A DNA stretch of 64,000 bases, from contig CALXMU010000004.1 of assembly GCA_944389555.1 (NCBI GenBank), positions 98,795 to 162,794 on the forward strand, written 5' to 3'. This DNA is from an uncultured Alphaproteobacteria bacterium. Its GTDB lineage: Bacteria > Pseudomonadota > Alphaproteobacteria > Rs-D84. Positions 17,449-25,092 of this stretch are shown in pieces. The translations under genes and the position numbers were made by a program. The notes below the pieces were generated by a model that was not told where the DNA came from, did no database searches, and was given only the letters and a program-made list of their open reading frames with translations. The first letter of the stretch is position 1; each line of letters opens with the position of its first letter.

Positions 17449-20043
17449 ATGTTTGATTATAAGTCCGATAAAAAGCTAGACGATAAATTGGTTTTCTCTG
17501 ATATCGAAAATAGATGTATGCAATATTGGGAGAAAAACGCGATATATGCATATAATAAGGATGCGTCGCGGGACGATACGTATGTCGTTGATACACCGCC
17601 TCCGACCGTTTCCGGTTCTCTGCATATCGGACATATTATGAGTTATACGCAGACTGATATAACTGTTCGTTGGCAAAGAATGAATGGTAAGGCTATTTTC
17701 TTCCCGATTGGTTGGGATGACAACGGTTTACCGACAGAACGTAGAGTTCAGAATTACTATGGTATCGCGTGTGATATAAATTTACCTTATGACACGAACT
17801 TTGTGCCAGAACATGTTGAAGACGTAAAGGACTTAAAGCATGTTTCTCGTAAGAATTTCGTTGAGGCTTGTAACATTTTAACGCAGAAAGACGAAGAAGT
17901 TTTTGAGGGTATTTTCCGTAGAATTGGACATTCTTATGACTGGAATTTGAAATATTCTACAATTTCACCGATAGCGATAAAGACTTCACAGAAATCATTC
18001 TTAGATTTGGTAGAAAAGGGGTATTGCAAGTGTGTTGAAGCCCCAACGATGTGGGACATAGATTTTCAATCTGCTATTGCACAGGCTGAAATAGAAGACC
18101 GTGAAATTCCAGGTTTCTTCCATGATATAAAGTTTGGAATTGAAGGTTCTGATGGTGACTTTATTAAAATTGCTACAACACGCCCAGAATTTTTACCGGC
18201 TTGTATTGCTGTGGTCGCAAATCCAGACGATGAAAGATATAAACCTTATTTCGGAAAAACGGCGATAGTGCCTTTGTTTAAAATCCCAGTACCGATTATT
18301 GCGTCTGAACATGCAGATAAAGATAAAGGTACTGGTATAATGATGGTCTGCACTTTCGGTGACGCGGCCGACGTTGCGTGGTGGAAGCAGTCTGGTTTGC
18401 CGATAAAGCAAATAATAGGTAAAGACGGTTGTATAATACCGTTGGAATATGGGCAGGGTAATTTCATTAGTTTAGACATAAAAGCCGCCAAACGATATTA
18501 TGATGAAATTGCTGGTTTGCCGATTAAAAAGGCGCGTGCGAAAATAGTAGAATTTTTGCGTGAAAGCGGGGATTTGATGGACGAGCCCAGACCGCTTGTA
18601 CACCCTGTAAAATTCTATGAAAAGGGTGAAAGGCCGTTAGAATTTGTATCTTCTAGACAATGGTTTATTGATATATTGCGTATAAAGCAAGAGTTGATAG
18701 AACAGGGGCGCAAGATTAAATGGGTTCCGCAGCATATGCAATCTCGTTATGAGGCGTGGGTAAACGGATTAAATCAAGATTGGTGTATTTCACGTCAGCG
18801 CTTTTTCGGTGTACCATTTCCGGTATGGTATAAAATAAACGAACGCGGTATCGTTGATTATAATCAACCTATATATCCAGAAGAATCTCAATTGCCAGTT
18901 GACCCTATGATAGATGTTCCTGCTGGGTATACAGAAAGTCAGCGCGGGCAGCCGGGTGGATTTATCGGTGAAAAGGATATTATGGATACGTGGGCAACGT
19001 CATCTTTGACGCCTCAGATAGCGATGGCGGTTGCACCGGCGGGGCATCATATTTCTTTGCCGTTTGATGTCAGACCGCAGGCGCATGATATCATAAGAAC
19101 ATGGGCATTTTATACGATTATGAAAGCGTATGCTTCAGAGGGTGAAATTCCTTGGTATGAAGCGCACATAAGTGGTTTCGTTCTTGACCCCGATCGTAAG
19201 AAGATGAGTAAGTCAAAGGGTAACGTAACAACTCCGTTAAACTTGATAGAAAAATATTCTTCGGACGCGGTTCGTTATTGGGCCGGTCGTGCAAGACTTG
19301 GTATTGACGCAATGTTCGAAGAAAAAATTATGGACCAGGGAAAGAAGTTATGCACAAAGTATTTCAATGCGTCTAAATTTGTGTTTAATATAGTTTCTCA
19401 AAGCGGAATTGATGTAACCGCTGACTATAAAAGCAATATCACGAACGAGTTGGATAAATCGTGGGTCAGTAAAATTGTGGCATGCATAAAAACTGCTCGT
19501 AAATCGTTTGAAAATAATGATTATACGGGGGCTTTGGATGCGACGGAACGCTTATTCTGGGATTTTTGCGATAATTACCTAGAAATAGTAAAAGGTCGTG
19601 CGTATGGCGAAGATTCTAAATCTGCAGTTTCTACGTTAATGTTAACCATTGATTTGTTCTGTAAGTTATTTGCACCGTTCTTGGTATTTATAACAGAGGA
19701 AATATATCAATCTCGTCCATGGGGAAGACAGGGGTCTGTCCACAGTGAGCGCTTCCCAGACGATAAAGATTATGATGGTTTTGATTCTATGAATTTATAT
19801 AACACGGTTGTAAGTGTTGTGGAATCTGTTAGAAAGGCTAAGGCAGAAAATAAACTTTCTGTAAAGGCACCGGTTTCGTTGATGAAAATAGCAGGTGATA
19901 AAAAATCTGTGGAATATGTGAAAACCGCTCAATCGGACGTCAAAAACGTTTTGAACGTCACTGCACCAGAGATAGAATATATTATTGAAGATTCTGCTGG
20001 TGTAAGATTGGAAACTGTAGAATTTGAACAGGTGGCAAAATAA
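17449..20043 (+). CDS. valS: Valyl-tRNA synthetase, archaeal/Rickettsia-like type
   Basis: Charges tRNA-Val and edits Thr mischarging. HIGH reads HIGH at residues 59-62 and KMSKSKGN lies at about 585. The CP1 editing domain contains ATTRPEFLPAC, GTGIMMVCTFGD and the DDNGLPTER region. Phrases such as DTPPPTVSG, SYTQTD and CTFGDAADVAWWK match the archaeal-type ValRS known from Rickettsia rather than the usual bacterial form, judged from memory and not from an alignment. It also lacks the long C-terminal coiled coil of E. coli ValRS (length ~864). I choose ATG 17449, which sits seven bases after AAGGA. Confidence 0.95.
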   Translation: MFDYKSDKKLDDKLVFSDIENRCMQYWEKNAIYAYNKDASRDDTYVVDTPPPTVSGSLHIGHIMSYTQTDITVRWQRMNGKAIFFPIGWDDNGLPTERRVQNYYGIACDINLPYDTNFVPEHVEDVKDLKHVSRKNFVEACNILTQKDEEVFEGIFRRIGHSYDWNLKYSTISPIAIKTSQKSFLDLVEKGYCKCVEAPTMWDIDFQSAIAQAEIEDREIPGFFHDIKFGIEGSDGDFIKIATTRPEFLPACIAVVANPDDERYKPYFGKTAIVPLFKIPVPIIASEHADKDKGTGIMMVCTFGDAADVAWWKQSGLPIKQIIGKDGCIIPLEYGQGNFISLDIKAAKRYYDEIAGLPIKKARAKIVEFLRESGDLMDEPRPLVHPVKFYEKGERPLEFVSSRQWFIDILRIKQELIEQGRKIKWVPQHMQSRYEAWVNGLNQDWCISRQRFFGVPFPVWYKINERGIVDYNQPIYPEESQLPVDPMIDVPAGYTESQRGQPGGFIGEKDIMDTWATSSLTPQIAMAVAPAGHHISLPFDVRPQAHDIIRTWAFYTIMKAYASEGEIPWYEAHISGFVLDPDRKKMSKSKGNVTTPLNLIEKYSSDAVRYWAGRARLGIDAMFEEKIMDQGKKLCTKYFNASKFVFNIVSQSGIDVTADYKSNITNELDKSWVSKIVACIKTARKSFENNDYTGALDATERLFWDFCDNYLEIVKGRAYGEDSKSAVSTLMLTIDLFCKLFAPFLVFITEEIYQSRPWGRQGSVHSERFPDDKDYDGFDSMNLYNTVVSVVESVRKAKAENKLSVKAPVSLMKIAGDKKSVEYVKTAQSDVKNVLNVTAPEIEYIIEDSAGVRLETVEFEQVAK

Positions 20044-20056
20044 TATGTTTAGATGA

Positions 20057-20083
20057 ATAAAAACGCTTTCGGGCGTTTTTATT
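20057..20083 (+). terminator. Rho-independent terminator after valS
   Basis: AAACGC/GCGTTT stem with a TTTCGG loop, then T5. Confidence 0.7.
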
Positions 20084-20100
20084 TTTTGTGTAGCAATTTT

Positions 20101-20129
20101 TTGACATTTTTTTTATTATAAAATATAAT
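20101..20129 (+). promoter_or_regulatory. Strong sigma70-type promoter of glycosyltransferase operon
   Basis: TTGACA at 20101-20106 and TATAAT at 20124-20129, spaced by exactly 17 bases: a consensus promoter. The expected start of transcription is near 20136. Confidence 0.9.
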
Positions 20130-20160
20130 TCAGGAATAATAACCTAAAAAGGATTTTTTC

Positions 20161-21195
20161 GTGCCGAAAGTATCTATAATAGTTCCATGTTATAACATAG
20201 AACCTTGGTTAGGTCGGTGTATGGATAATCTTGTTGGACAAACGTTAAATGACATAGAAATACTATGTATTGATGATAAGTCTACAGATGACACGCTAAA
20301 ATTATTAAAGCAATATGCGAAAAAAGACGAACGAATAAAGATAATTTCTCATAAGAAAAATATGGGGGTTGCTGCGGCTCGTAACGATGGTTTGCGTATT
20401 GCGACTGGTCAATACATTGGTTTTGTGGACCCAGATGATTTTGTTGATAAAGATTTTTATGAAAAATTATATAACAAGGCAATTGAGACAGAGGCTGACG
20501 TCGTTAAAGGGGGCGTAGTAATTGTTGATTTGCAGACTGGTAAAAAGACAGTAAAGAAAGATAAAATTAAACATGTTTCAGAGTTTTCGGAAGAATTTTG
20601 GTCTGCTATATATCGACGTGATTTTCTTGAACACAACGATATAAAGTTTAATAAGAATTTAATTATCGGTGAAGATACTCTGTTTTTAACGGAGGTTTGC
20701 CTAAAAGTTGAAAAGATAAGTTTTGTTACAGATACTTATTATAATTATTTTTATCAGCGTCCGGGTTCTTTAGATTCGCGCGTTTTATCACATAGACAGG
20801 CAGAGTCTATTTACGAATCCGTTTTAATGAGATTGCAGTTATTAGATAAATCGTCTTTGCACAAGAAGGATTTAGACTCATTTTTTGATAGACATATTAT
20901 GTCTCAAATAATTTATAATATATTCAAAAATTTTGAACAGGAAATAGATCGTCGCAAATTGTTTGAAATGTTGGTTATGATTCATAAAAAATATGGAATG
21001 AAAAAAGTATTAGTACATAGATTTCGTAAGGCAAGATTCAATTTTATTAGAAAAGAGGATTATCGCTCATTTGTAAACTTTTCTAGCAAAAGATTTTATT
21101 TATTTAACTTTTTGCCCATAGTACTTATAGAGTATCGCGGAAAGAAAACGTACATAAAATTATTTGATATCATTCCGATAATAAAAATTAAATGA
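20161..21195 (+). CDS. Family 2 glycosyltransferase
   Basis: GT-A fold inverting transferase of 344 residues. It opens PKVSIIVPCYNIEPWLGRC and carries the nucleotide-sugar Asp in DDKSTDD, the DxD-like VDPDD at about 90-94, and GEDTLF at about 175. It probably adds a sugar to a lipid-linked polysaccharide or lipopolysaccharide at the cytoplasmic membrane. The start is GTG, seven bases after AAGGA. First gene of a three-gene operon behind a consensus promoter. The donor and acceptor sugars cannot be told. Confidence 0.9.
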   Translation: MPKVSIIVPCYNIEPWLGRCMDNLVGQTLNDIEILCIDDKSTDDTLKLLKQYAKKDERIKIISHKKNMGVAAARNDGLRIATGQYIGFVDPDDFVDKDFYEKLYNKAIETEADVVKGGVVIVDLQTGKKTVKKDKIKHVSEFSEEFWSAIYRRDFLEHNDIKFNKNLIIGEDTLFLTEVCLKVEKISFVTDTYYNYFYQRPGSLDSRVLSHRQAESIYESVLMRLQLLDKSSLHKKDLDSFFDRHIMSQIIYNIFKNFEQEIDRRKLFEMLVMIHKKYGMKKVLVHRFRKARFNFIRKEDYRSFVNFSSKRFYLFNFLPIVLIEYRGKKTYIKLFDIIPIIKIK

Positions 21196-21213
21196 TTTTT
21201 CAAGGATTTGAAT

Positions 21214-22077
21214 ATGGGAAAAATAAGAAATCTTTATAAGAATATAAAATATTTATTAAGGAATAGGCTGGAAAGGCAAGATTTCTTAAGATTATCTTAT
21301 GAAGATGTTTTGGAAAATTGTTTGTATTATATGCCTAATACGGATGTCCCAAGACCTGATATGTACGATGTTTCAGAAACATTAAAATTATTAGTAGATA
21401 CAGATTTAAGTATTGCGCGTTATGGTGACGGTGAACTTATGATAATTGAAGGGAAGAATATTCCTTTCCAGGAATATGACGACGAATTAGCGCAACGATT
21501 AGAAGATATTTTTAAGAAATACAATGACAATTTATTGGTTGGTATCCCATACGTGTATTTTTATGCTAAATATGACGCGTTATTAAATGATTCAGAAAAA
21601 TCATATAGATGTTATTCAATACCAAAACTGAGACGTAATTTATTAAGTTATATAGATTTATCAACTAAGTATTGCAGCGCAGAAATTTCAACTTTGATAT
21701 CCGGCTCTGACGAATTGTATAAAAGTTTTAGACGAATTTGGCAAGATAAGAAAATAGCGGTTGTTACATGTAAATCTGTATGGGATGGTGTTAAATATAA
21801 TATATTTGATAACGCAAAAGAAATACAAAATATATGGGTTTCAAATAAACATGCTTGGGCGGAAAATGACAGGGTGCTGTCAGAGGTTCAAAAATTATCT
21901 AAAGATACTCTTGTGATACTTATGTGTGGCCCTGCGGCAACGGTTTGGGCGGACGATTTATCTAAGTTAGGATATAGGGCATTAGACATCGGTCATGTAT
22001 TGAAAGGGTATGATTTTTATATGAAAGCGCTTCCTCAGACAGCAGAAAACGTAAATAAATTTTATGCACCAGATTGA
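21214..22077 (+). CDS. GT-D fold glycosyltransferase (DUF1792-like)
   Basis: About 287 residues. The segment SIARYGDGELMIIEGKNIP (about 70-88), with its DGE metal motif, and later IWVSNKHAWAENDRV and VILMCGPAATVWADDL fit the GT-D domain once called DUF1792, known from streptococcal adhesin glycosylation. ATG 21214 lies seven bases after AAGGA; an in-frame TTG at 21208 is less likely. It is the middle gene between GT2 and GT4 enzymes, so it probably builds the same cell-surface glycan or glycoprotein. Confidence 0.75.
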   Translation: MGKIRNLYKNIKYLLRNRLERQDFLRLSYEDVLENCLYYMPNTDVPRPDMYDVSETLKLLVDTDLSIARYGDGELMIIEGKNIPFQEYDDELAQRLEDIFKKYNDNLLVGIPYVYFYAKYDALLNDSEKSYRCYSIPKLRRNLLSYIDLSTKYCSAEISTLISGSDELYKSFRRIWQDKKIAVVTCKSVWDGVKYNIFDNAKEIQNIWVSNKHAWAENDRVLSEVQKLSKDTLVILMCGPAATVWADDLSKLGYRALDIGHVLKGYDFYMKALPQTAENVNKFYAPD

Positions 22078-22101
22078 TAAATTTATCTCTAGAGGATTTT
22101 T

Positions 22102-23220
22102 ATGTCTAAAACAAAAATTTTATTTTGTATGCACCACATAGTTATGGGGGGGCTTGAAAAGGTATTATGTCAATATCTACTAGAACTAAAAAAAGATAAA
22201 GATATTGATTTGTGTGTTATATCCAAGCAGAAAGTTACAGATAATTACTTTATAAATTTTTTTAAGCATAATGATATAAAGCTTATTGATGGTATATGGT
22301 ATGAGCCACCAAAAGTTCATTTTTATTTATTTAAAAAGTTAGTAAAAATATATGCTCGTTTTAGAAATATGTTTTTTATTCGTCATTTGTACGGTTATGA
22401 TGTTTATATAGATTTTGCTAATTTTTCATATAATAAAGAGTTTCAGAAACTGAAATCAAATAAACCCAAAATTGCGTGGTGCCACGGCGGGATAAATTTT
22501 TTTGATAATTATATTCGCCATAAAGAAAGATTACAAATTTATGATAAAATAGTTTGTTTGTCGGAAAGTTTTAGATGTGACTTCATAAGGAAATACCAAT
22601 TTTTAGCAAATAAGATTGTTTGTATTTATAATCCGATAGATTTTGAATTTGTACAAAATGGTTCTAAAAAACAATTTTATAAAACTAACGATAAATATTT
22701 TGTTGCTGTACAAAGGATTGATTGTGACAAAAGCGTTGAGACGATAATAGATGCATTTAGTAAATTTTCTGAACGGTATAAAGATATTAAACTATACGTT
22801 GTTGGAGACGGACCGTTAAAAAATGATTTAATGAATAGAGCAAATAGCAATAGTAATATAATATTTACGGGGCAACTTGATGACGCTTATTTTATCATCA
22901 AAAAATCTTTGGGACTAATTTTGTCTTCTACGAAAAAGGTTGGAGAGGGATTTGGTCAGGTATTATTAGAGGCTCAGGCTTTAGGTGTGTTAGCGATATC
23001 TTCTGATGTCAAGTCTGGCCCGGCAGAAATATTATTAAATGGTAAGGCGGGATATTTATTTGATGCCGAAAACTCTGATAGTCTATGCGAAGTTTTAGAA
23101 TATATAATAAATCATATAAAAGAAAATGAAAAAAAGATAAAAATTGCGACAGAAAATTTGTATAGGTTTGATGTAAAGAATTGTGTAAATAAATTAAAGA
23201 TTTTAATCAACGAATTATAA
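22102..23220 (+). CDS. Family 4 glycosyltransferase
   Basis: GT-B fold, 372 residues. The N-terminal half begins KILFCMHHIVMGGLEKVL, where GGLEKV is the acceptor-side glycine loop. The C-terminal half has VAVQRIDCDKSVETIIDAF, VVGDGPLKNDL, and the GT4 E(x7)E site in EGFGQVLLEAQALG, followed by SDVKSGPAEIL. It retains sugar configuration. Last gene of the glycosyltransferase operon, ending in a terminator. Very AT-rich compared with neighbours, as is common for surface-sugar genes. Confidence 0.92.
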   Translation: MSKTKILFCMHHIVMGGLEKVLCQYLLELKKDKDIDLCVISKQKVTDNYFINFFKHNDIKLIDGIWYEPPKVHFYLFKKLVKIYARFRNMFFIRHLYGYDVYIDFANFSYNKEFQKLKSNKPKIAWCHGGINFFDNYIRHKERLQIYDKIVCLSESFRCDFIRKYQFLANKIVCIYNPIDFEFVQNGSKKQFYKTNDKYFVAVQRIDCDKSVETIIDAFSKFSERYKDIKLYVVGDGPLKNDLMNRANSNSNIIFTGQLDDAYFIIKKSLGLILSSTKKVGEGFGQVLLEAQALGVLAISSDVKSGPAEILLNGKAGYLFDAENSDSLCEVLEYIINHIKENEKKIKIATENLYRFDVKNCVNKLKILINEL

Positions 23221-23224
23221 AATA

Positions 23225-23250
23225 AAAATGCCCGTTTCGGGCATTTTTTA
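23225..23250. terminator. Bidirectional terminator
   Basis: AAAATGCCC and GGGCATTTT around a short loop, between convergent genes. Confidence 0.8.
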
Positions 23251-23264
23251 TCTTTGGTTGATTT

Positions 23265-24035
23265 TTAGAATAAATAACGCGCACCAACTTTTAATTCGTG
23301 GGCATATACAAATTCTTCTTCAACCGTAGAAGAGTTGAATCTATAACCGACATCTAACGCCCAGTTTTCATTAAAGTTGTATGTTGCACCTAAACCGACC
23401 TGCCATTCAAACTCTGTCAAAGTATCGTCTGCAACTGTCATTCCTCCTAATGGAAGTTTTTGTAGTATTGCAGATGCTACAGGATTTTGCATCAAGCCGG
23501 CAATTACAGCGTCATCAATATCCATTTCAACAGTTGCCTTTTGGGCATATGTACCAAAACCTATACCTGCGCCAACGTATGGTGTCCATTTTGAACCAGA
23601 TATTGCAAAGTCATAATAGAAATTTGCCATATATGAATTATGACGAACAGATGTAGAGGTTTCTATTGCTGCAGGAATAACTATAGGTCCCATTTCTATG
23701 ATGTTCCCGTTGAAGATTTCATAATCGTCTTCGGAAGCACTGCGGATGGCAACTTCTAATTCACCGCGAACATTACCATATTTAATACCCGCTGTGATTT
23801 CACCGGCAAAAGCCATGTCAAAATCCATGTCGCTGCCAGCGTTTGCGATAAAAGCATTACCAAAAGTTGAAGGATCCATATGGTTGATTGCGTTTTTATC
23901 AAATTTTACACGTTTCGCAGTTGTTCCTGCTTTATCAAGAACCAGACCTAAACCAACATATGGGGTAATTTCTGCTGCGAATGCCGATGGGGCAAACATT
24001 GCGGCGGCCATAAATAGTGCTAATTTCTTTTTCAT
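23265..24035 (-). CDS. Opacity-like outer-membrane protein
   Basis: 256 residues. Signal peptide ending PSAFAA, then ITPYVGLGLVLDKAG and barrel strands such as GKWTPYVGAGIGFGTYA-like SKWTPYVGAGIGFG and WQVGLGATYNFNENWALDVGYRF. It closes KVGARYLF with a terminal Phe. This is the eight-stranded OmpA/opacity fold of adhesins in host-associated alphaproteobacteria. AAGGAG precedes the ATG. Monocistronic. Surface exposure is inferred from the fold. Confidence 0.8.
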   Translation of the reverse strand: MKKKLALFMAAAMFAPSAFAAEITPYVGLGLVLDKAGTTAKRVKFDKNAINHMDPSTFGNAFIANAGSDMDFDMAFAGEITAGIKYGNVRGELEVAIRSASEDDYEIFNGNIIEMGPIVIPAAIETSTSVRHNSYMANFYYDFAISGSKWTPYVGAGIGFGTYAQKATVEMDIDDAVIAGLMQNPVASAILQKLPLGGMTVADDTLTEFEWQVGLGATYNFNENWALDVGYRFNSSTVEEEFVYAHELKVGARYLF

Positions 24036-24126
24036 TGTTTCTCCTTACAATATGTTCTAGGTTAAAAAACCTATAAGACCTATATAAAAGCTACTCCATA
24101 TCATTTTTTAAGTCAATCAAAAAACA

Positions 24127-24149
24127 TAAAAAAACCGGCAAATGCCGGT
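24127..24149 (-). terminator. Terminator of the nrd operon
   Basis: ACCGGCA/TGCCGGT stem with an AA loop, followed on the minus strand by T7, just past nrdG. Confidence 0.8.
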
Positions 24150-24153
24150 AAGT

Positions 24154-24861
24154 TTAATTTGATTCGCGCCACGTAACGACATCAAATAATGCGTTAATAG
24201 TATTTCGCAGGTTATCATCATTAAAAAACTGACCGCGTTGTTCTGGCGTCGTGTTGTGTGTCGAATCCTCAAAGTGAGGAACGTACTTCTGAACTGCGAA
24301 CTTTTTTACACCGCGCGAGTGTAAATCATTAGCAATTTCTAGTAAATCAAGTTTGGTTATAAATCTTGGATCGCAAGTTATACGAACTTCAAAATCTTTA
24401 CCAGTTTCTAACCAGGCATCTAAACTTCGTATCATATGATCGTGAGCAATATTTTGACCGACAAGTTCAGGATATTTCGGACGCGTGGCTTTATAGTCTA
24501 AACCTATCCAATCAACTACATCTGCTGCCCGTTTTAACGTTTCTGGGTAAAAACCGTTTGTATGTAATCCGACGGCAAAACCTAAATCTTTAACGCGACG
24601 CATGAAATTGATGACAGCATCGCCTTGCATAAGCGCTTCGCCACCAGAAAAAACGACGGCCTCTAATTTACCAACCCGCGATTTTAACCAATCAAATACT
24701 TTTTCTGGGTCGTATTCACCGTCATGTACGTTTAACAGATGAGGATTAGAACAATATGCACAACGTAACGGGCAACCAACTAAGAAAAGTACCGCGGCTA
24801 ATTTACCTGGATAGTCAATTGTTGTGAATGAAACTAATCCCCCAATCTGAATTTCTCTCAT
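24154..24861 (-). CDS. nrdG: Anaerobic ribonucleotide reductase activase (radical SAM)
   Basis: Generates the glycyl radical on the class III reductase using S-adenosylmethionine and a [4Fe-4S] cluster. 235 residues. The cluster motif is CPLRCAYC near residue 30, preceded by SFTTIDYPGKLAAVLF. GGEALMQ at about 72-78 is the SAM-binding GGE. The length matches the longer NrdG2-type activases rather than the ~150-residue E. coli form. It is the last gene of the minus-strand unit, three bases after the glycyl-radical peptide gene. Confidence 0.92.
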   Translation of the reverse strand: MREIQIGGLVSFTTIDYPGKLAAVLFLVGCPLRCAYCSNPHLLNVHDGEYDPEKVFDWLKSRVGKLEAVVFSGGEALMQGDAVINFMRRVKDLGFAVGLHTNGFYPETLKRAADVVDWIGLDYKATRPKYPELVGQNIAHDHMIRSLDAWLETGKDFEVRITCDPRFITKLDLLEIANDLHSRGVKKFAVQKYVPHFEDSTHNTTPEQRGQFFNDDNLRNTINALFDVVTWRESN

Positions 24862-24864
24862 AAC

Positions 24865-25050
24865 TTATGCAGCTTTCTTCATCAATTCACAATGTCTTTG
24901 ACCTGCTGTCAAACTGTTTGCTTCCGTGAAAGTCTTTCTTTCGCAGAATTCAGAATATTTTCCGATGTTAAAATTTGATACCGGTCTGATGAAACCCATA
25001 GAACGTGAAAATACTTCGCATGGTGTTCTTTGTGCTGTTTCTGCTGTCAT
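24865..25050 (-). CDS. Separate glycyl-radical domain of class III ribonucleotide reductase
   Basis: 61 residues. The stretch CEVFSRSMGFIRPVSNFN followed by GKYSEFCERKTF is the C-terminal glycyl-radical module that normally ends NrdD proteins of this type (usual form CEVYSRVVGYLRPV...GKxxEFxxR). Gly in SMGF is the expected radical site. Here it is its own gene, with its own GGGAGG ribosome site and ATG, 42 bases after the nrdD stop and 3 bases before nrdG. The peptide presumably docks on NrdD to form the active enzyme, as GrcA/YfiD does for pyruvate formate-lyase. Similar small genes exist in some alphaproteobacteria. Confidence 0.85.
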   Translation of the reverse strand: MTAETAQRTPCEVFSRSMGFIRPVSNFNIGKYSEFCERKTFTEANSLTAGQRHCELMKKAA

Positions 25051-25092
25051 AATGTTTTTCCTCCCTTTCTGTTTTTATTTTTGAAACTGGTT

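Noticed and set aside
24865..25092. nrdD split read as a sequencing frameshift
   Set aside because: The small gene has its own strong ribosome site and ATG, and the nrdD stop is followed by non-coding sequence rather than a shifted frame.
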